The notes beneath the pieces were generated by a model that was not told the origin of the DNA, ran no database searches, and saw nothing but the letters and a program-made list of their open reading frames with translations. Shown piece by piece: positions 50,974 through 60,177 of a stretch of DNA of 64,000 nucleotides. The stretch is taken from contig NZ_JQNR01000004.1 in the NCBI RefSeq assembly GCF_000745345.1, forward strand, positions 62,001 to 126,000. The letters run 5' to 3'. The first letter of the stretch is position 1, and each line of letters opens with the position of its first letter. The position numbers were made by a program, and so were the translations under genes. This DNA comes from Actinacidiphila yeochonensis CN732. Lineage in GTDB: Bacteria; Actinomycetota; Actinomycetes; Streptomycetales; Streptomycetaceae.

Positions 50974-51129
50974 CGCCCGGTCAGTGGTCCGTACTGGCGT
51001 TCTTGGCCAACCCCCTTGTGCGGAAGGTGAATCGGGAGATAAGGGCAACCAGGGGATGCGCACGTGACGCGGCGGAGCGATAGGGTTAATCTGCCCGAGG
51101 CGGGTGCCCTCGACAGGGTGGGGAGAACC

Positions 51130-51393
51130 ATGGAACAGATAGCGATGCACAGCAGGCCGAGAGTGCCTGCCATCAACTGCGGTACCAGCGCGTCCAGCGC
51201 ACGTCTGGACCGGCATCTGTCCGTCCTGGCCGGTCCCGCGCTGCCTCAGCGGGAGACCGAGGAAGCCGCTGTGCTCATGCGTGAGATCACCTCACGCAAC
51301 ACCGTCCACACCCAGGCCAACAGGGGTGCCCGCGTCTCCCTGTTCGCACCGCTGCGCCGGCTGAGCCGCTCCCTCTTCGGCAACGGGGGCTGA
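51130..51393 (+). CDS. Small uncharacterised protein (87 residues)
   Basis: The ATG at 51130 lies behind GGGGAGAA, giving better support than the earlier frame start at 51064. The protein is polar, with Ser/Arg-rich parts and a short hydrophobic-basic end (RVSLFAPLRRLSRSLFG) that could form an amphipathic helix. The TAGGGTTAAT element at 51083-51092 may be a -10 region. I do not recognise a family. It lies between the SGNH hydrolase and a convergent gene. It looks like one of the many small lineage-specific Streptomyces proteins. Confidence 0.55.
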   Translation: MEQIAMHSRPRVPAINCGTSASSARLDRHLSVLAGPALPQRETEEAAVLMREITSRNTVHTQANRGARVSLFAPLRRLSRSLFGNGG

Positions 51394-51436
51394 CCTCCCC
51401 GGTACACCTCTTCCGGCGGTGCCGGTCACCACGGTG

Positions 51437-51466
51437 GCGACGGTCGTCCTCCCCAGCGACCGTCGC
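51437..51466. terminator. Candidate bidirectional terminator
   Basis: A perfect 10-bp inverted repeat (GCGACGGTCG, 51437-51446, and CGACCGTCGC, 51457-51466) with a 10-nt loop lies between two convergent genes. No T-run follows. Confidence 0.5.
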
Positions 51467-51517
51467 GTTCCGTTGTGCCCTGTCGCGTTCCGTCGCGCCC
51501 CGTTCGCTCCGTGGTGC

Positions 51518-52768
51518 TCACAGCAGGGCGAACTGACCGTCGGGGCCCTCCTCCCGGTGCTCCAGCACCAAGGCCGGCCGACGCCTGCCCACCGGTACCG
51601 GAAGCACTCCGGCCCTCCGCAGGGCCGCGGCCCCGACGGCTCCCGCACCGTCCGCCGCGGCCAGCCGACCGGCGAAGTCCCGCACCTCCCCGCGGAGCTC
51701 CGCCAGCAGGGTCAGCACACCGATGAGCTCCAGCAGCTCGGAGGTGGTGGCACGGGTCCACGCCGGCGGCCTCCGGGCCTCCAGGGAACCAGGAGCACCG
51801 ACGGCGGTGCGCCGGGCGTACCACGCCTCAAGAACGCGTACACCGCCCGCGGTCAGCTCCCAGGCGGCCTCGGGAACGGGGGAGAGCAGGCCCGAGCCGA
51901 TCCGCAGGACCCGTTCCCGGGCGTCGTAGCCCAGACCGTCCGCCTCGGGCGCCTCCGGCAGGGCGGCGCGGACGTAGGGGCGGCTGCCGCCCGGTGGACG
52001 GATCGGGCCGGACGGCCGCTCGGCCAGCGGGTCGACGCAGCGCGTGCCACGGGTGTGCAGCCACAGCGACCTGCGGCCCAGTTCGACCCCCTCCCGCCAC
52101 AACTCCGCGGAGCGGGGGAGAGGGACGGCGCAGCCGCGGCTGTCCGGCCGTGCGGCCGCCGCCACCCAGGCCAGCAGGGCGTCAGGGGTGACGTCGGCGC
52201 CCACCCGGTCGGCGAGCCAGTCGGTCAGGCCCGGTGCCAGGTTCGGGTCGCGGCCGGCGGGGCGGCGGTACAGCGGCCGGATCAGGGTGGCCCTGCCCGC
52301 CGGGGAGCGTCCGTCGGGGAGCAGGGACGAGAAGGCGAGCGGTGCCTCGGCGGCGCCGGGCAGCGGGGGCTGTTCGATCGCGAAGACCTGCCGGCCGTCG
52401 GCGACACGCCACAGCTCCGGCCGGGCGGCGTCGATGAGGCGGTGGTCGGGTATCAGCCACTGCTGGTCGTACGGCCCGTGCTGGATGCGCACCGGCTCCG
52501 GGCAGGGGCCGTCCTCCACGGCGAGGGCCCTGGTCGGGGTGCGGTGGCCGGGCAGTTGGGTGACCGGCGTGTGCAGCCCGCGGGCGCGCGTGGGGTGCAG
52601 GAGCGAAGCCCGCGCCCCGGGGTCGGTCTCAGCGGTGAACAGCGCCCACCGGGCGCGCAGGCAGGCGGGTTCGGGCGCCATCGGCCAGCCTCGGCCGACC
52701 CGCATCGGGCGGACCGACCACGGCATCAGGTCCTGGAGCAGGGGCGCGTCGTCGCTCACTGGAAGCAT
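51518..52768 (-). CDS. Orphan protein like the C-terminal part of type ISP restriction-modification enzymes
   Basis: A 416-residue protein. Blocks such as LMPWSVRPMRVGRGW, EGV/LGRRSLWLHTRG, SRPYVRAALPEAPE, YDARERVLRIGSGLLSPVPEAAWE and TSELLELIGVLTLLAELR resemble the C-terminal recognition region found in actinobacterial type ISP restriction-modification enzymes. The N-terminal nuclease, helicase and methyltransferase parts are missing here, and there are no fragments of them upstream. In Streptomyces such short proteins are often annotated as type ISP enzymes, but a DNA-modifying function cannot be assumed. The ATG lies 287 bp from the GntR gene side. Assignment is from memory of family pattern. 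Confidence 0.6.
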   Translation of the reverse strand: MLPVSDDAPLLQDLMPWSVRPMRVGRGWPMAPEPACLRARWALFTAETDPGARASLLHPTRARGLHTPVTQLPGHRTPTRALAVEDGPCPEPVRIQHGPYDQQWLIPDHRLIDAARPELWRVADGRQVFAIEQPPLPGAAEAPLAFSSLLPDGRSPAGRATLIRPLYRRPAGRDPNLAPGLTDWLADRVGADVTPDALLAWVAAAARPDSRGCAVPLPRSAELWREGVELGRRSLWLHTRGTRCVDPLAERPSGPIRPPGGSRPYVRAALPEAPEADGLGYDARERVLRIGSGLLSPVPEAAWELTAGGVRVLEAWYARRTAVGAPGSLEARRPPAWTRATTSELLELIGVLTLLAELRGEVRDFAGRLAAADGAGAVGAAALRRAGVLPVPVGRRRPALVLEHREEGPDGQFALL

Positions 52769-53055
52769 GCTAGTGCCGTGGCGGGCGAGGGCTGCCCGGT
52801 ATCGGACTGTTCAGGGCTTCCCGGCGGCTGCGTCCGGGGCCCGGAACGCGGGGCGGCCGGGAGCTCTCGTCGTGGACCTGCGGGGACTCCTGGCTGACGC
52901 GGCGCGAAGGTCCTGGACGCAGCTCGGCGGTATGCGCGCCAGCGGCGGTAGCGGGGTTGACGCTGGGGGGGGAGACGCCGTGAACGAGGCCGGGCAGAGC
53001 GGTGGGAGCGGCGCACGGGAACCGGGTCCGGCCGGCACCGGGTGTACCGGCGGGG

Positions 53056-53802
53056 TCAGGGCGCTTCCATGGTCACGGTGAACGAGAACCGGTCGCCGCG
53101 GTAGTGGATGCGGACCACGTCCACCGCCCGTCCGGCGTCGTCGTAGGTGACGCCCGTGTAGTGCAGTATCGGGCTGAGCAGCGGCACGCCCAGGAGCCGG
53201 GCCGTGTCGGGGGTGGAGAGCCGCGCCTCCACGGTGTCGGTGATGCGGCTGATCCGCACGCCCAGGACGTCTCGGAGCACCTTCGTCATGGGCCACCGTT
53301 CCAGATCGGCGGGGTCGACCCGGTCCGCGAGATCGGGGTGGACGAAGTTCTCCGCCCAGTTCGTCGGTTCACCGCAGGGATCGTGGCGCAGCCGCCGGAA
53401 GCAGACGGCCTCGCTCAGGCCGGGGAAGTGCTCGGCCACCTCCGGCGGCAGCGGCGCCGGGCCGTGCCCGAGCACCGTGGTGCGCTCGCCGGACTGCTGG
53501 GCGACGATGGCGTCCACCGAGCCGAGCAGCCGCACCGGGGCCGGGCGCCGGGCCGTCGGCTCGATGAACGTGCCGCGCCGGCGGTGGCGGGCGATCAGCC
53601 CCTCCTCCTCCAGCTCCTTGAGCGCCTGGCGCAGTGTCAGCACACTGACGCCGTAGTGGACGGCGAGCGCCTCCTCGGTGGGCAGCCGCAGCGGAGCGTC
53701 GGGTCGGCGGCCCAGTATCGAGGCGCGCAGGGACTGCGAGACCTGGTACCAGAGCGGGAGCTTCCGGTTGAGCACCAGGGAGTCGGGGGTGAAGGCGGTC
53801 AC
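53056..53802 (-). CDS. GntR regulator with UTRA ligand-binding domain
   Basis: A 248-residue regulator of the HutC group. The winged helix is [23 protein letters not shown] then [19 protein letters not shown] and [19 protein letters not shown]. The UTRA domain covers about residues 95-240 (RVETTVLG-like [32 protein letters not shown]). GTG at 53802 overlaps the stop of the homogentisate dioxygenase gene, so it is co-transcribed. It probably responds to a tyrosine-catabolism intermediate and acts on the palindrome at 55141-55176, though that link is inferred. Confidence 0.9.
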   Translation of the reverse strand: MTAFTPDSLVLNRKLPLWYQVSQSLRASILGRRPDAPLRLPTEEALAVHYGVSVLTLRQALKELEEEGLIARHRRRGTFIEPTARRPAPVRLLGSVDAIVAQQSGERTTVLGHGPAPLPPEVAEHFPGLSEAVCFRRLRHDPCGEPTNWAENFVHPDLADRVDPADLERWPMTKVLRDVLGVRISRITDTVEARLSTPDTARLLGVPLLSPILHYTGVTYDDAGRAVDVVRIHYRGDRFSFTVTMEAP

Positions 53803-55118
53803 GGCCGGAAGTCTCTCCCGAGCCCCTCCCAGACCGCGTCGTACCCCTCCTGGCGGTGCGGGGCCTCCAGGGCGTAGGCGGTGGGCACCACGGGCCAGCG
53901 GGTCTCGAACATGAACGCCAGTCCGTCGTCGACCTTCTGAGGGCGCAGGTCGGCACCGCTGGCCCGCTCGAACGTGGCCCGGTCCGGCCCGTGCGCCGAC
54001 ATCATGTTGTGCAGCGAGGCGCCACCGGGAACGAAGCCCTCCGCCTTCGCGTCGTAGGCCCCCTCCAGCAGGCCCATGAACTCCGACATCACGTTGCGGT
54101 GGAAGTACGGAGGCCGGAAGGTGTCCTCGCCGACCAGCCAGCGCGGCGCGAACACGACGAAGTCGACGCCGGCCAGCCCAGGGGTGTCGGAGGGCGAGGT
54201 GAGGACGGTGAAGACCGACGGGTCGGGGTGGTCGAAGCTGATCGACCCGATCACGTTGAAGCGACGCAGGTCATAGACGTAGGGGACGTGGTTGCCGTGC
54301 CAGGCGACCACGTCGAGCGGGGAATGGTCGTACACGGCGGCCCAGAGGTTGCCACCGAACTTGTTGACCACCTCGGTGGGTTCCTGGTGGTCCTCGAAGG
54401 CGGCGACGGGTGCGAGGAAGTCCCTCGCGTTCGCCAGCCCGTTGGCGCCGATCGGCCCGAGGTCCGGCAACTGGAAGGGCTGGCCGTAGTTCTCACACAC
54501 GTAGCCCCGGACGGGCCCCTGCGGCAGCTCCACACGGAAACGCACCCCCCGTGGCACCAGCGCCACCTCACCCGGGCCGGCTTCCAGCACTCCGAGTTCG
54601 GTCCGCAACAGGAGGGCCCCTTCCTGGGGCACGATCAGGAGCTCCCCGTCCGAGGAGGAGAAGACCCGGCCGGCCATGGAGCGGTTGGCCGCGTACCAGT
54701 GGATGCCGATGCCCTCACGGCGCAGGACATCGCCGTTGCCGCCCGCGGTGACCAGGCCCTGGACGAAGTCGGTCGGCTCCAGGGGCGAGGGGAGCGGCCC
54801 CCAGCGCAGCCGGTTGGGGTCGGGCTCCACCTCGCGGAACGGCCCGCTGCGCAGTGCCCTGTTCCCGATCCGGGTGAAGGGCGGGTGGGCGGCCGACGGA
54901 CGGATGCGGTAGAGCCACGTCCTCCGGTTGCGGGCCCGCGGCTCGGTGAACGCCGTGCCGCTGAGCTGCTCGCTGTACAGGCCGAAGGGGGCCCGCTGGG
55001 GGGAGTTGCGCCCGATGGGCAGGGCGCCCGGCACGGCCTCCGAGCTGTGCTGGTTGCCGAACCCCGGTTGGTAGGCGATGCCCTTCCCGTCCTCCCGGCC
55101 GCTGCTGCTGACGTCCAT
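53799..55118 (-). CDS. hmgA: Homogentisate 1,2-dioxygenase
   Basis: A 439-residue enzyme that opens homogentisate to 4-maleylacetoacetate in Phe/Tyr catabolism. Typical blocks are [19 protein letters not shown] near the N-terminus, [10 protein letters not shown], and the iron site: His and Glu in [12 protein letters not shown] and His in [12 protein letters not shown]. The length is the standard for the family. The downstream GntR gene is coupled by 4 bp. No other tyrosine-catabolism gene (maleylacetoacetate isomerase or fumarylacetoacetase) is seen nearby. It is a housekeeping function, unrelated to the cluster. Confidence 0.95.
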   Translation of the reverse strand: MDVSSSGREDGKGIAYQPGFGNQHSSEAVPGALPIGRNSPQRAPFGLYSEQLSGTAFTEPRARNRRTWLYRIRPSAAHPPFTRIGNRALRSGPFREVEPDPNRLRWGPLPSPLEPTDFVQGLVTAGGNGDVLRREGIGIHWYAANRSMAGRVFSSSDGELLIVPQEGALLLRTELGVLEAGPGEVALVPRGVRFRVELPQGPVRGYVCENYGQPFQLPDLGPIGANGLANARDFLAPVAAFEDHQEPTEVVNKFGGNLWAAVYDHSPLDVVAWHGNHVPYVYDLRRFNVIGSISFDHPDPSVFTVLTSPSDTPGLAGVDFVVFAPRWLVGEDTFRPPYFHRNVMSEFMGLLEGAYDAKAEGFVPGGASLHNMMSAHGPDRATFERASGADLRPQKVDDGLAFMFETRWPVVPTAYALEAPHRQEGYDAVWEGLGRDFRP

Positions 55119-55140
55119 GTCCGCTCCCCGCGTCGTCGCC

Positions 55141-55176
55141 GTGGTGATTCCTATGGTTCAGCACAGGATTCACCAC
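55141..55176. promoter_or_regulatory. Interrupted palindrome upstream of hmgA, probable operator
   Basis: GTGGTGATTCCT (55141-55152) and AGGATTCACCAC (55165-55176) match as an inverted repeat in 11 of 12 positions, with a 12-bp spacer. It lies 23 bp before the hmgA start, in the place of a repressor site. The co-transcribed GntR regulator is the obvious candidate to bind it, although GntR sites are often shorter. Confidence 0.55.
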
Positions 55177-55542
55177 GGCAACCCCCGGTGGGCCGCTGTG
55201 GACGGCGGGTTCGTTCGGGTCCCACGCTCCCGCCCTCTGGAGCGGCGGCCCTGACGGGGTGCCGCGTGGGGAAAGAGGACCGGCCTCGGCCCGCTACGGC
55301 ACTAGGGTGGTCGGCGAGCCGCGTCCGGGAGCCGAGGCAGGCGCCGGCGGCGGGAGGCGGACGGCGGTGGCCGCGCCGCGGACCGGGGCCGCCGCTTCGG
55401 GCCGGGAGGCGCCCATCCGGTTCCGGACCGCTGCCGGCCGCGCGGGGGGACCGGGTCGCCGGACCGCACCGGAGCCTGCGGCGGCGGCCATCGACGGGCT
55501 GGACGCGTCGGCTTTCCGGAGCCGGCGTACGGGGGTGAGCGG
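55177..55542. other. Gap between hmgA and the TetR gene
   Basis: GC-rich DNA with open frames on both strands that show no recognisable protein. It should hold the promoter of the TetR gene at 55543 and part of that of hmgA. I see no clear -35/-10 pair, repeat or RNA gene in it. Confidence 0.4.
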
Positions 55543-56154
55543 ATGGCGGGTCCGGCTGACGGCGGAGCGGACGCGGTCCTGCGGTGTGTCCCCGTGCAGC
55601 GGCGCAGCGCCGAGCGTCTGGCCCGCATCCTCGACGCCTGCGCGCGGGAGTTGGACGAGGGCGGCTACGAGAAGCTGAGCACGCGGGGCGTGGCCGCCCG
55701 GGCCGGCGTGCCGATCGGCTCGGTCTACCGCTTCTTCGCCGACAAGCGCGCGATGACCGACGCGCTGGCCCGCCGCAACCTCGACGACTTCCTCGACAGA
55801 GCGGTGGCGCGCCTCGCCGAGCCGGCTTCGGGGGAGGACTGGCGGGGCGCCGTCGATGTCCTCGTCGAGGAGTACACCGCGATGAAGCGCACCGCTCCCG
55901 GCTTCGCACTCGTGGACTTCGGCGTCCCCGGTGAGTCCAACCACGATCTTGCCGACCGGCTGCCGCTGCTGCTCGGCGACCGCCTCCCCGCCGATCCCGT
56001 CGACGCACGGGTGCGGCTGGCCTTCGTCGTCGCGGTGGAAGCCGCCGACGCGGTGCTGCAACTCGCTTTCCGTACCACTCCAACGGGTGATTCGCGCGTG
56101 ATTGGCGAAGTAAAAGAGCTGGTCAGAGCCTATCTGGCCACCGTGCTCGAATAA
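55543..56154 (+). CDS. TetR-family regulator
   Basis: A 203-residue protein with a TetR helix-turn-helix: RLARILDACARELDEGGYEKLSTRGVAARAGVPIGSVYRFFADKRAM. The C-terminal domain (from about residue 85) is helical, LDDFLDRAVARLAEPASG, and of the AcrR type. It precedes the aldehyde dehydrogenase gene by 302 bp in the same direction. It is a possible local regulator, but the operator at 56399-56417 is identical in its arms to the one by the TetR gene at 60178, which makes that protein the better candidate for it. The ligand is unknown. Confidence 0.88.
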   Translation: MAGPADGGADAVLRCVPVQRRSAERLARILDACARELDEGGYEKLSTRGVAARAGVPIGSVYRFFADKRAMTDALARRNLDDFLDRAVARLAEPASGEDWRGAVDVLVEEYTAMKRTAPGFALVDFGVPGESNHDLADRLPLLLGDRLPADPVDARVRLAFVVAVEAADAVLQLAFRTTPTGDSRVIGEVKELVRAYLATVLE

Positions 56155-56398
56155 TGAACGCGTTTTCGAGGCGTCGGTGTCGGTGGTGCCGGGTAACGTC
56201 GTTTCGGACACCGGATCACGGGCGGGAATCCCGCCCCTTGCCCCGCGCGAGCGGGTATCTGATGACGAGTGGAGCCCCTCCGCGCCCGCATTGCCGCGGT
56301 GGTGGAGTGATGGCTCCGATTGCGCCGGGCGTCGCATCCCCGTATCGCGACGCCGCCGTGCCTGAGCGGTGTCGTCATGGGGGAGTACTGGCCAGAAA

Positions 56399-56417
56399 AA
56401 ACTATCGACGCTAGTTT
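56399..56417. promoter_or_regulatory. TetR-type operator AAACTA-N7-TAGTTT upstream of the aldehyde dehydrogenase
   Basis: Perfect 6-bp arms AAACTA (56399-56404) and TAGTTT (56412-56417) flank a 7-bp centre. It lies 39 bp before the GTG of the aldehyde dehydrogenase, near the expected promoter. The same arms and spacing recur at 60833-60851 between a TetR gene and an acyl-CoA dehydrogenase gene. The two centres differ (TCGACGC against GCAACGG), so the arms are what is conserved. Confidence 0.75.
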
Positions 56418-56456
56418 GGCTCTGAATCCAGAGCGACGATCCTGGAAGGCGAGACC

Positions 56457-57899
56457 GTGGACGGCAGGACGGAAACGGCGGGCGGCTCGGCCCGCTTCCA
56501 CGAGGGGCGCGACGGCCTCTACATCAACGGCGCATGGCGGACGGCGGCGGCCGCGGAGCGGATCGAGGTCGTCGATCCGGCGACTGAACAGGTCATCGCG
56601 CGGGTGCCGGCCGGTGACGCGCGGGATGTGGACGCCGCGGTCCAGGCGGCTCGGGCGGCGCTGCCCGGATGGGCGGCCACCGCGCCGGCGAGGCGCGCTT
56701 CCGTGCTCGAAGCGGCGGCGGAGCTGATGGCCGGACAGCGCGAGGAGATCGCCGCCACGGTCACCGCGGAGCTGGGGGCGCCGCCCGCGTTCGCCGCCGC
56801 CGTCCACGCCGACCTGCCGACGGCCGTGCTCGGCTCCTATGCCGAGCTGGCGCGCGGGCACGCCTTCGAGGAGCGGATCGGATCTTCGACGGTGCTCCAC
56901 GAGCCGGTCGGGGTGGTGGGCGCGATCACGCCGTGGAACTACCCCCTCCACCAGGTGGTCGCCAAAGTGGCTCCGGCGCTCGCGGCCGGCTGCTCCGTGG
57001 TGCTCAAACCCGCCGAGGACACGCCTCTGGTCGCACAGCTCTTCGCCCGGATCCTGGACGAGGCGGGAGTGCCGGCGGGGGTGTTCAACCTGGTCACCGG
57101 AGTCGGACCGGTGGCGGGCCGGGCGCTCGCGGAGCACCCCGGGGTCGACATGGTCTCCTTCACCGGGTCCACCGCGGTCGGGCGGCAGATCGGCGCGGCG
57201 GCCGGCGGTGCGGTGAAGCGCGTGGCCCTGGAGCTCGGCGGCAAGTCGGCCAACGTGATCCTGCCGGGCGCCGACCTGGCGCGCGCGGTGAACGTGGGAG
57301 CGGCCAACGTCTTCGCCAACTCCGGCCAGACCTGCAGCGCCTGGACGCGGATGCTGGTCGATGCCGCCCGCTACGAGCAGGCGGTCGAGCTGGCCGCGGC
57401 GGCGGCGGAGAAGTACGTGCCCGGGGAGCGGCTGGGCCCTCTCGTCAGCGCCGAGCAGCGTGAGCGGGTTCGCGGCTACATACGCAAGGGCGTCGAGGAG
57501 GGCGCGCGGGTCGTCGCGGGCGGTCCGGAGGCGCCGGAGGGGCTGGCGTCCGGCTATTACGTGCGCCCGACGGTCTTCGCGGACGTGCGGCCCGAAATGA
57601 CGATCGCCCAGGAGGAGATCTTCGGCCCGGTGCTGGCCCTCATCCCGTATCAGGACGAGGAGGACGCACTGCGCATCGCCAACGGCACCGTCTACGGACT
57701 GGCCGGAGCGGTGTGGGGTGCCGACCAGGAACAGGCCGTCGCCTTCGCCCGGCGCATGGACACCGGCCAGGTGGACATCAACGGCGGGCGCTTCAACCCG
57801 TTGGCGCCCTTCGGCGGGTACAAGCAGTCGGGGGTCGGCCGGGAGCTCGGACCGCACGGCCTGGCCGAGTACCTGCAGACGAAGTCACTCCAGTTCTGA
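56457..57899 (+). CDS. NAD(P)-dependent aldehyde dehydrogenase
   Basis: A 480-residue aldehyde dehydrogenase with all active-site parts: Asn in TPWNYPLHQ, Glu259 in LELGGKSAN, the NAD-binding FTGSTAVGR, nucleophile Cys293 in NSGQTCSAW, and [12 protein letters not shown]. It oxidises an aldehyde to the acid. GTG at 56457 follows GGAAGGCGAG. The ADH gene 223 bp downstream suggests an alcohol-to-acid route. An operator-like palindrome at 56399-56417 links its control to the acyl-CoA dehydrogenase at 60870. The substrate is unknown; fatty or aromatic aldehydes are plausible. Confidence 0.93.
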   Translation: MDGRTETAGGSARFHEGRDGLYINGAWRTAAAAERIEVVDPATEQVIARVPAGDARDVDAAVQAARAALPGWAATAPARRASVLEAAAELMAGQREEIAATVTAELGAPPAFAAAVHADLPTAVLGSYAELARGHAFEERIGSSTVLHEPVGVVGAITPWNYPLHQVVAKVAPALAAGCSVVLKPAEDTPLVAQLFARILDEAGVPAGVFNLVTGVGPVAGRALAEHPGVDMVSFTGSTAVGRQIGAAAGGAVKRVALELGGKSANVILPGADLARAVNVGAANVFANSGQTCSAWTRMLVDAARYEQAVELAAAAAEKYVPGERLGPLVSAEQRERVRGYIRKGVEEGARVVAGGPEAPEGLASGYYVRPTVFADVRPEMTIAQEEIFGPVLALIPYQDEEDALRIANGTVYGLAGAVWGADQEQAVAFARRMDTGQVDINGGRFNPLAPFGGYKQSGVGRELGPHGLAEYLQTKSLQF

Positions 57900-58122
57900 C
57901 GTCATGCCGGCGGCAGTGGTCCGCGGGCCGGCCGCCCCCGCGGGGGTACGTGCCGGAGCGCGGCAGAGACGCGCCGAGCCCCGGGAACGGGCTCGCGGAG
58001 AGGCCGACAGACAGTGCCCGAAGGGCACCGCGGGAGCCGTCGACCGGCGCTGGTCGGAGTCGGGGCTCCACGTCACCACGACACAGGGACACAGCCGCCG
58101 GAAGGCGAAACGACGAGAGGAG

Positions 58123-59211
58123 ATGACCGTGGTTCGCGCAGCTGTCCTGCCCGCTGTCGGCGCGCCGTTGACCGTCGCCGACATCGAACTCCCCGACACC
58201 GGCCCGGGGCAGGTGCGGGTACGACTGGCGGCGGCGGGGGTGTGCCACTCCGACCTGTCCTTGTCCAACGGGACACTCCGCCAGCCGGTGCCGGCCGTGC
58301 TGGGCCACGAGGGGGCGGGCACCGTCGTGGACGTGGGTGAGGGGGTGGCCCACGTCGTCCCAGGAGACGCGGTGGTGCTCAACTGGGCTCCCTCGTGCGG
58401 CCGCTGTCACTTCTGCGGGCTCGGCGAGCCGTGGCTGTGCGCCCGTGCGGGCACTGCGGCGGCAGAACCCTACGCGACTCTGACGGCCGACGGGAGCGCC
58501 CTCTACCCGGGGCTGGGGACGGCGGTGTTCGCGGAGGAGACGGTCGTGGCCGCCAACGCCGTCCTGCCGCTGCCCGAGGGGGTGCCGCTGGCGGACGCCG
58601 CCCTGCTCGGGTGCGCGGTGCTCACCGGCTACGGTGCGGTGCACCATTCGGCCCGGGTGCGTGAGGGTGAGTCGGTCGCGGTCTACGGGGTGGGTGGCGT
58701 GGGACTCGCGGTGCTCCAGTCCGCAGGGATCGCCGGCGCGGGCCAGGTGATCGCCGTGGACGTGGCGCCGGGGAAGGAGGAGCTGGCGGTGGCGGCGGGC
58801 GCTACGGACTTCCTTGTCGCGGGTGAGGACACGGCAAAGCAGGTCCGCCGACTCACCGGCGGGTACGGGGTGGATGTCGCCGTCGAATGCGTGGGCCGGG
58901 CGGCCACGATCAGAACCGCCTGGTCGTCGACCCGGCGGGGCGGACGGACCACCGTGGTCGGCATCGGCGGGCAGGACGAGAAGGTGTCCTTCTCGGCACT
59001 GGAGCTCTTCTACTTCGGCCGCACCCTGTCCGGGTGCGTGTACGGCAACTGCGATCCGTCCCAGGACCTTCCGCTGCTCGCCGAGCACGTGCGTGAGGGC
59101 CGGATCGACCTCTCCGCGCTGGTGACCGACCGGATCGGTCTCGAAGGCATACCTGGCGCCTTCGAGGCGATGACGCAAGGGCGGGGCGGGCGGGCGCTGG
59201 TCGAGTTCTGA
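58123..59211 (+). CDS. Zinc-dependent alcohol dehydrogenase (MDR family)
   Basis: A 362-residue medium-chain dehydrogenase. AAAGVCHSDLSLSNG contains the catalytic zinc Cys, LGHEGAGTVVDVG the His-Glu pair, and CGRCHFCGLGEPWLC the four structural-zinc cysteines. The NAD site is VAVYGVGGVGLAVLQSA. This class III-like layout is shared with actinobacterial AdhE/NDMA-type enzymes. ATG at 58123 was chosen because GAGAGGAG lies just before it; the upstream frame is not conserved. It probably works with the aldehyde dehydrogenase in the same direction. The substrate is unknown. Confidence 0.92.
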   Translation: MTVVRAAVLPAVGAPLTVADIELPDTGPGQVRVRLAAAGVCHSDLSLSNGTLRQPVPAVLGHEGAGTVVDVGEGVAHVVPGDAVVLNWAPSCGRCHFCGLGEPWLCARAGTAAAEPYATLTADGSALYPGLGTAVFAEETVVAANAVLPLPEGVPLADAALLGCAVLTGYGAVHHSARVREGESVAVYGVGGVGLAVLQSAGIAGAGQVIAVDVAPGKEELAVAAGATDFLVAGEDTAKQVRRLTGGYGVDVAVECVGRAATIRTAWSSTRRGGRTTVVGIGGQDEKVSFSALELFYFGRTLSGCVYGNCDPSQDLPLLAEHVREGRIDLSALVTDRIGLEGIPGAFEAMTQGRGGRALVEF

Positions 59212-59222
59212 GGCCTGACCGG

Positions 59223-59242
59223 CGGGGCGCGTCCTCGCCCCG
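59223..59242 (+). terminator. Candidate terminator after the alcohol dehydrogenase gene
   Basis: CGGGGCG (59223-59229) and CGCCCCG (59236-59242) form a 7-bp stem with a 6-nt loop, 11 bp after the stop codon. No T-run follows, as is usual here. Confidence 0.45.
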
Positions 59243-59606
59243 GGGCCCAAGGCCGGCAGGAGGGTCCGGGCGGAAGGCCGTCCGACGGGGGCACGCGTTC
59301 CGGGCCGGACGGCACCACCGTGGCTCCCGTCGGACCGCCCCGGCGCGGCCTCACCCGGGTCGGGCACCGCAACGGCTCCGACCGAGGAGGGCGCTCACCA
59401 CGACGGGGACATGGTCGTGCCAGGGTGCAGGCATCGGCGGCCCTTCGGCAGGGCGGCAAGAACGCCACGGGGCGCCAAACCCGGTGGCGGTCCGGAGGGA
59501 GTGCCGAGCCTCCCGCTGGATGGGGGTGCGGGAGCGGAGGAGTCCGCCGAGGGGAACCCGCCAAGGGGAGCCCGTCGCTTCCCGGAGCGACCACAGGCGG
59601 TGCTGC
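59243..59606. other. Gap between convergent genes
   Basis: A 364-bp GC-rich stretch between the alcohol dehydrogenase and the DUF402 gene. Frames are open on both strands but match no family and lack ribosome binding sites. No further repeat, RNA gene or regulatory element was seen. Confidence 0.4.
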
Positions 59607-60131
59607 CTACCCGACCATGGCCAGCCAGCCCAGATGCCTGCCGTCGAAGGGACCGGTGCGTTCGGCGACAGCGTGCATCAGCCATCGCGCGGACTCCTCG
59701 GCGGAGCGGATGACGTCGGCGGGATAGCCGTAGTGGGCCTGGTGCTCGGCGAACTCGTCCTCGTCGACGAGGAGCGGCGTGGCGGAGCCGCGTTTGCGCA
59801 GGACATCGAGGTCGAGGTCGACCATGGTCACCTCGGCGGAGGAGGGCCAGAGAGGAGGTGTGGTGATGTCGCAGTAGATCTCCGTGGAGCGCGGCGGGGC
59901 GTTGAAGGACGCCGTCCACCAGGCGTCACGTGGGAAGAGCACCACGTGGGCTTCGGCTATCGGCACCTCGTGGTCGTGGCCCTTGCGCATGACGCTGGAG
60001 GCGGGAAGGCCGAGCCAGACACCGTGTTCGTCCTCGCCGAGGCGGCGCATGCGCAGGTTCCAGTGCAGGGAACCGTCGTACTTGCGGTAGTTGACCTGGA
60101 CGAACGGGCTGGAGGGTTCGTGTTCCGACAT
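59607..60131 (-). CDS. DUF402-family protein
   Basis: A 174-residue protein with the DUF402 order: YRKYDGSLHWNLRMRRLGED, VVLFPRDAWWTASFN, IYCDITTPPLW, MVDLDLDVLRKRG and LLVDEDEFAEHQAHYGYP. The acidic DLDLD and DEDEF blocks bind divalent metal in relatives with nucleoside di/triphosphatase activity, some of which act on RNA or nucleotides. It lies 46 bp after the TetR gene stop in the same direction. A housekeeping or stress role is likely, not linked to the cluster. Confidence 0.88.
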   Translation of the reverse strand: MSEHEPSSPFVQVNYRKYDGSLHWNLRMRRLGEDEHGVWLGLPASSVMRKGHDHEVPIAEAHVVLFPRDAWWTASFNAPPRSTEIYCDITTPPLWPSSAEVTMVDLDLDVLRKRGSATPLLVDEDEFAEHQAHYGYPADVIRSAEESARWLMHAVAERTGPFDGRHLGWLAMVG

Positions 60132-60177
60132 GGTGGCATCCTGTCACCAGAACACCCCGCCGCGTCACCTTGTCGGC

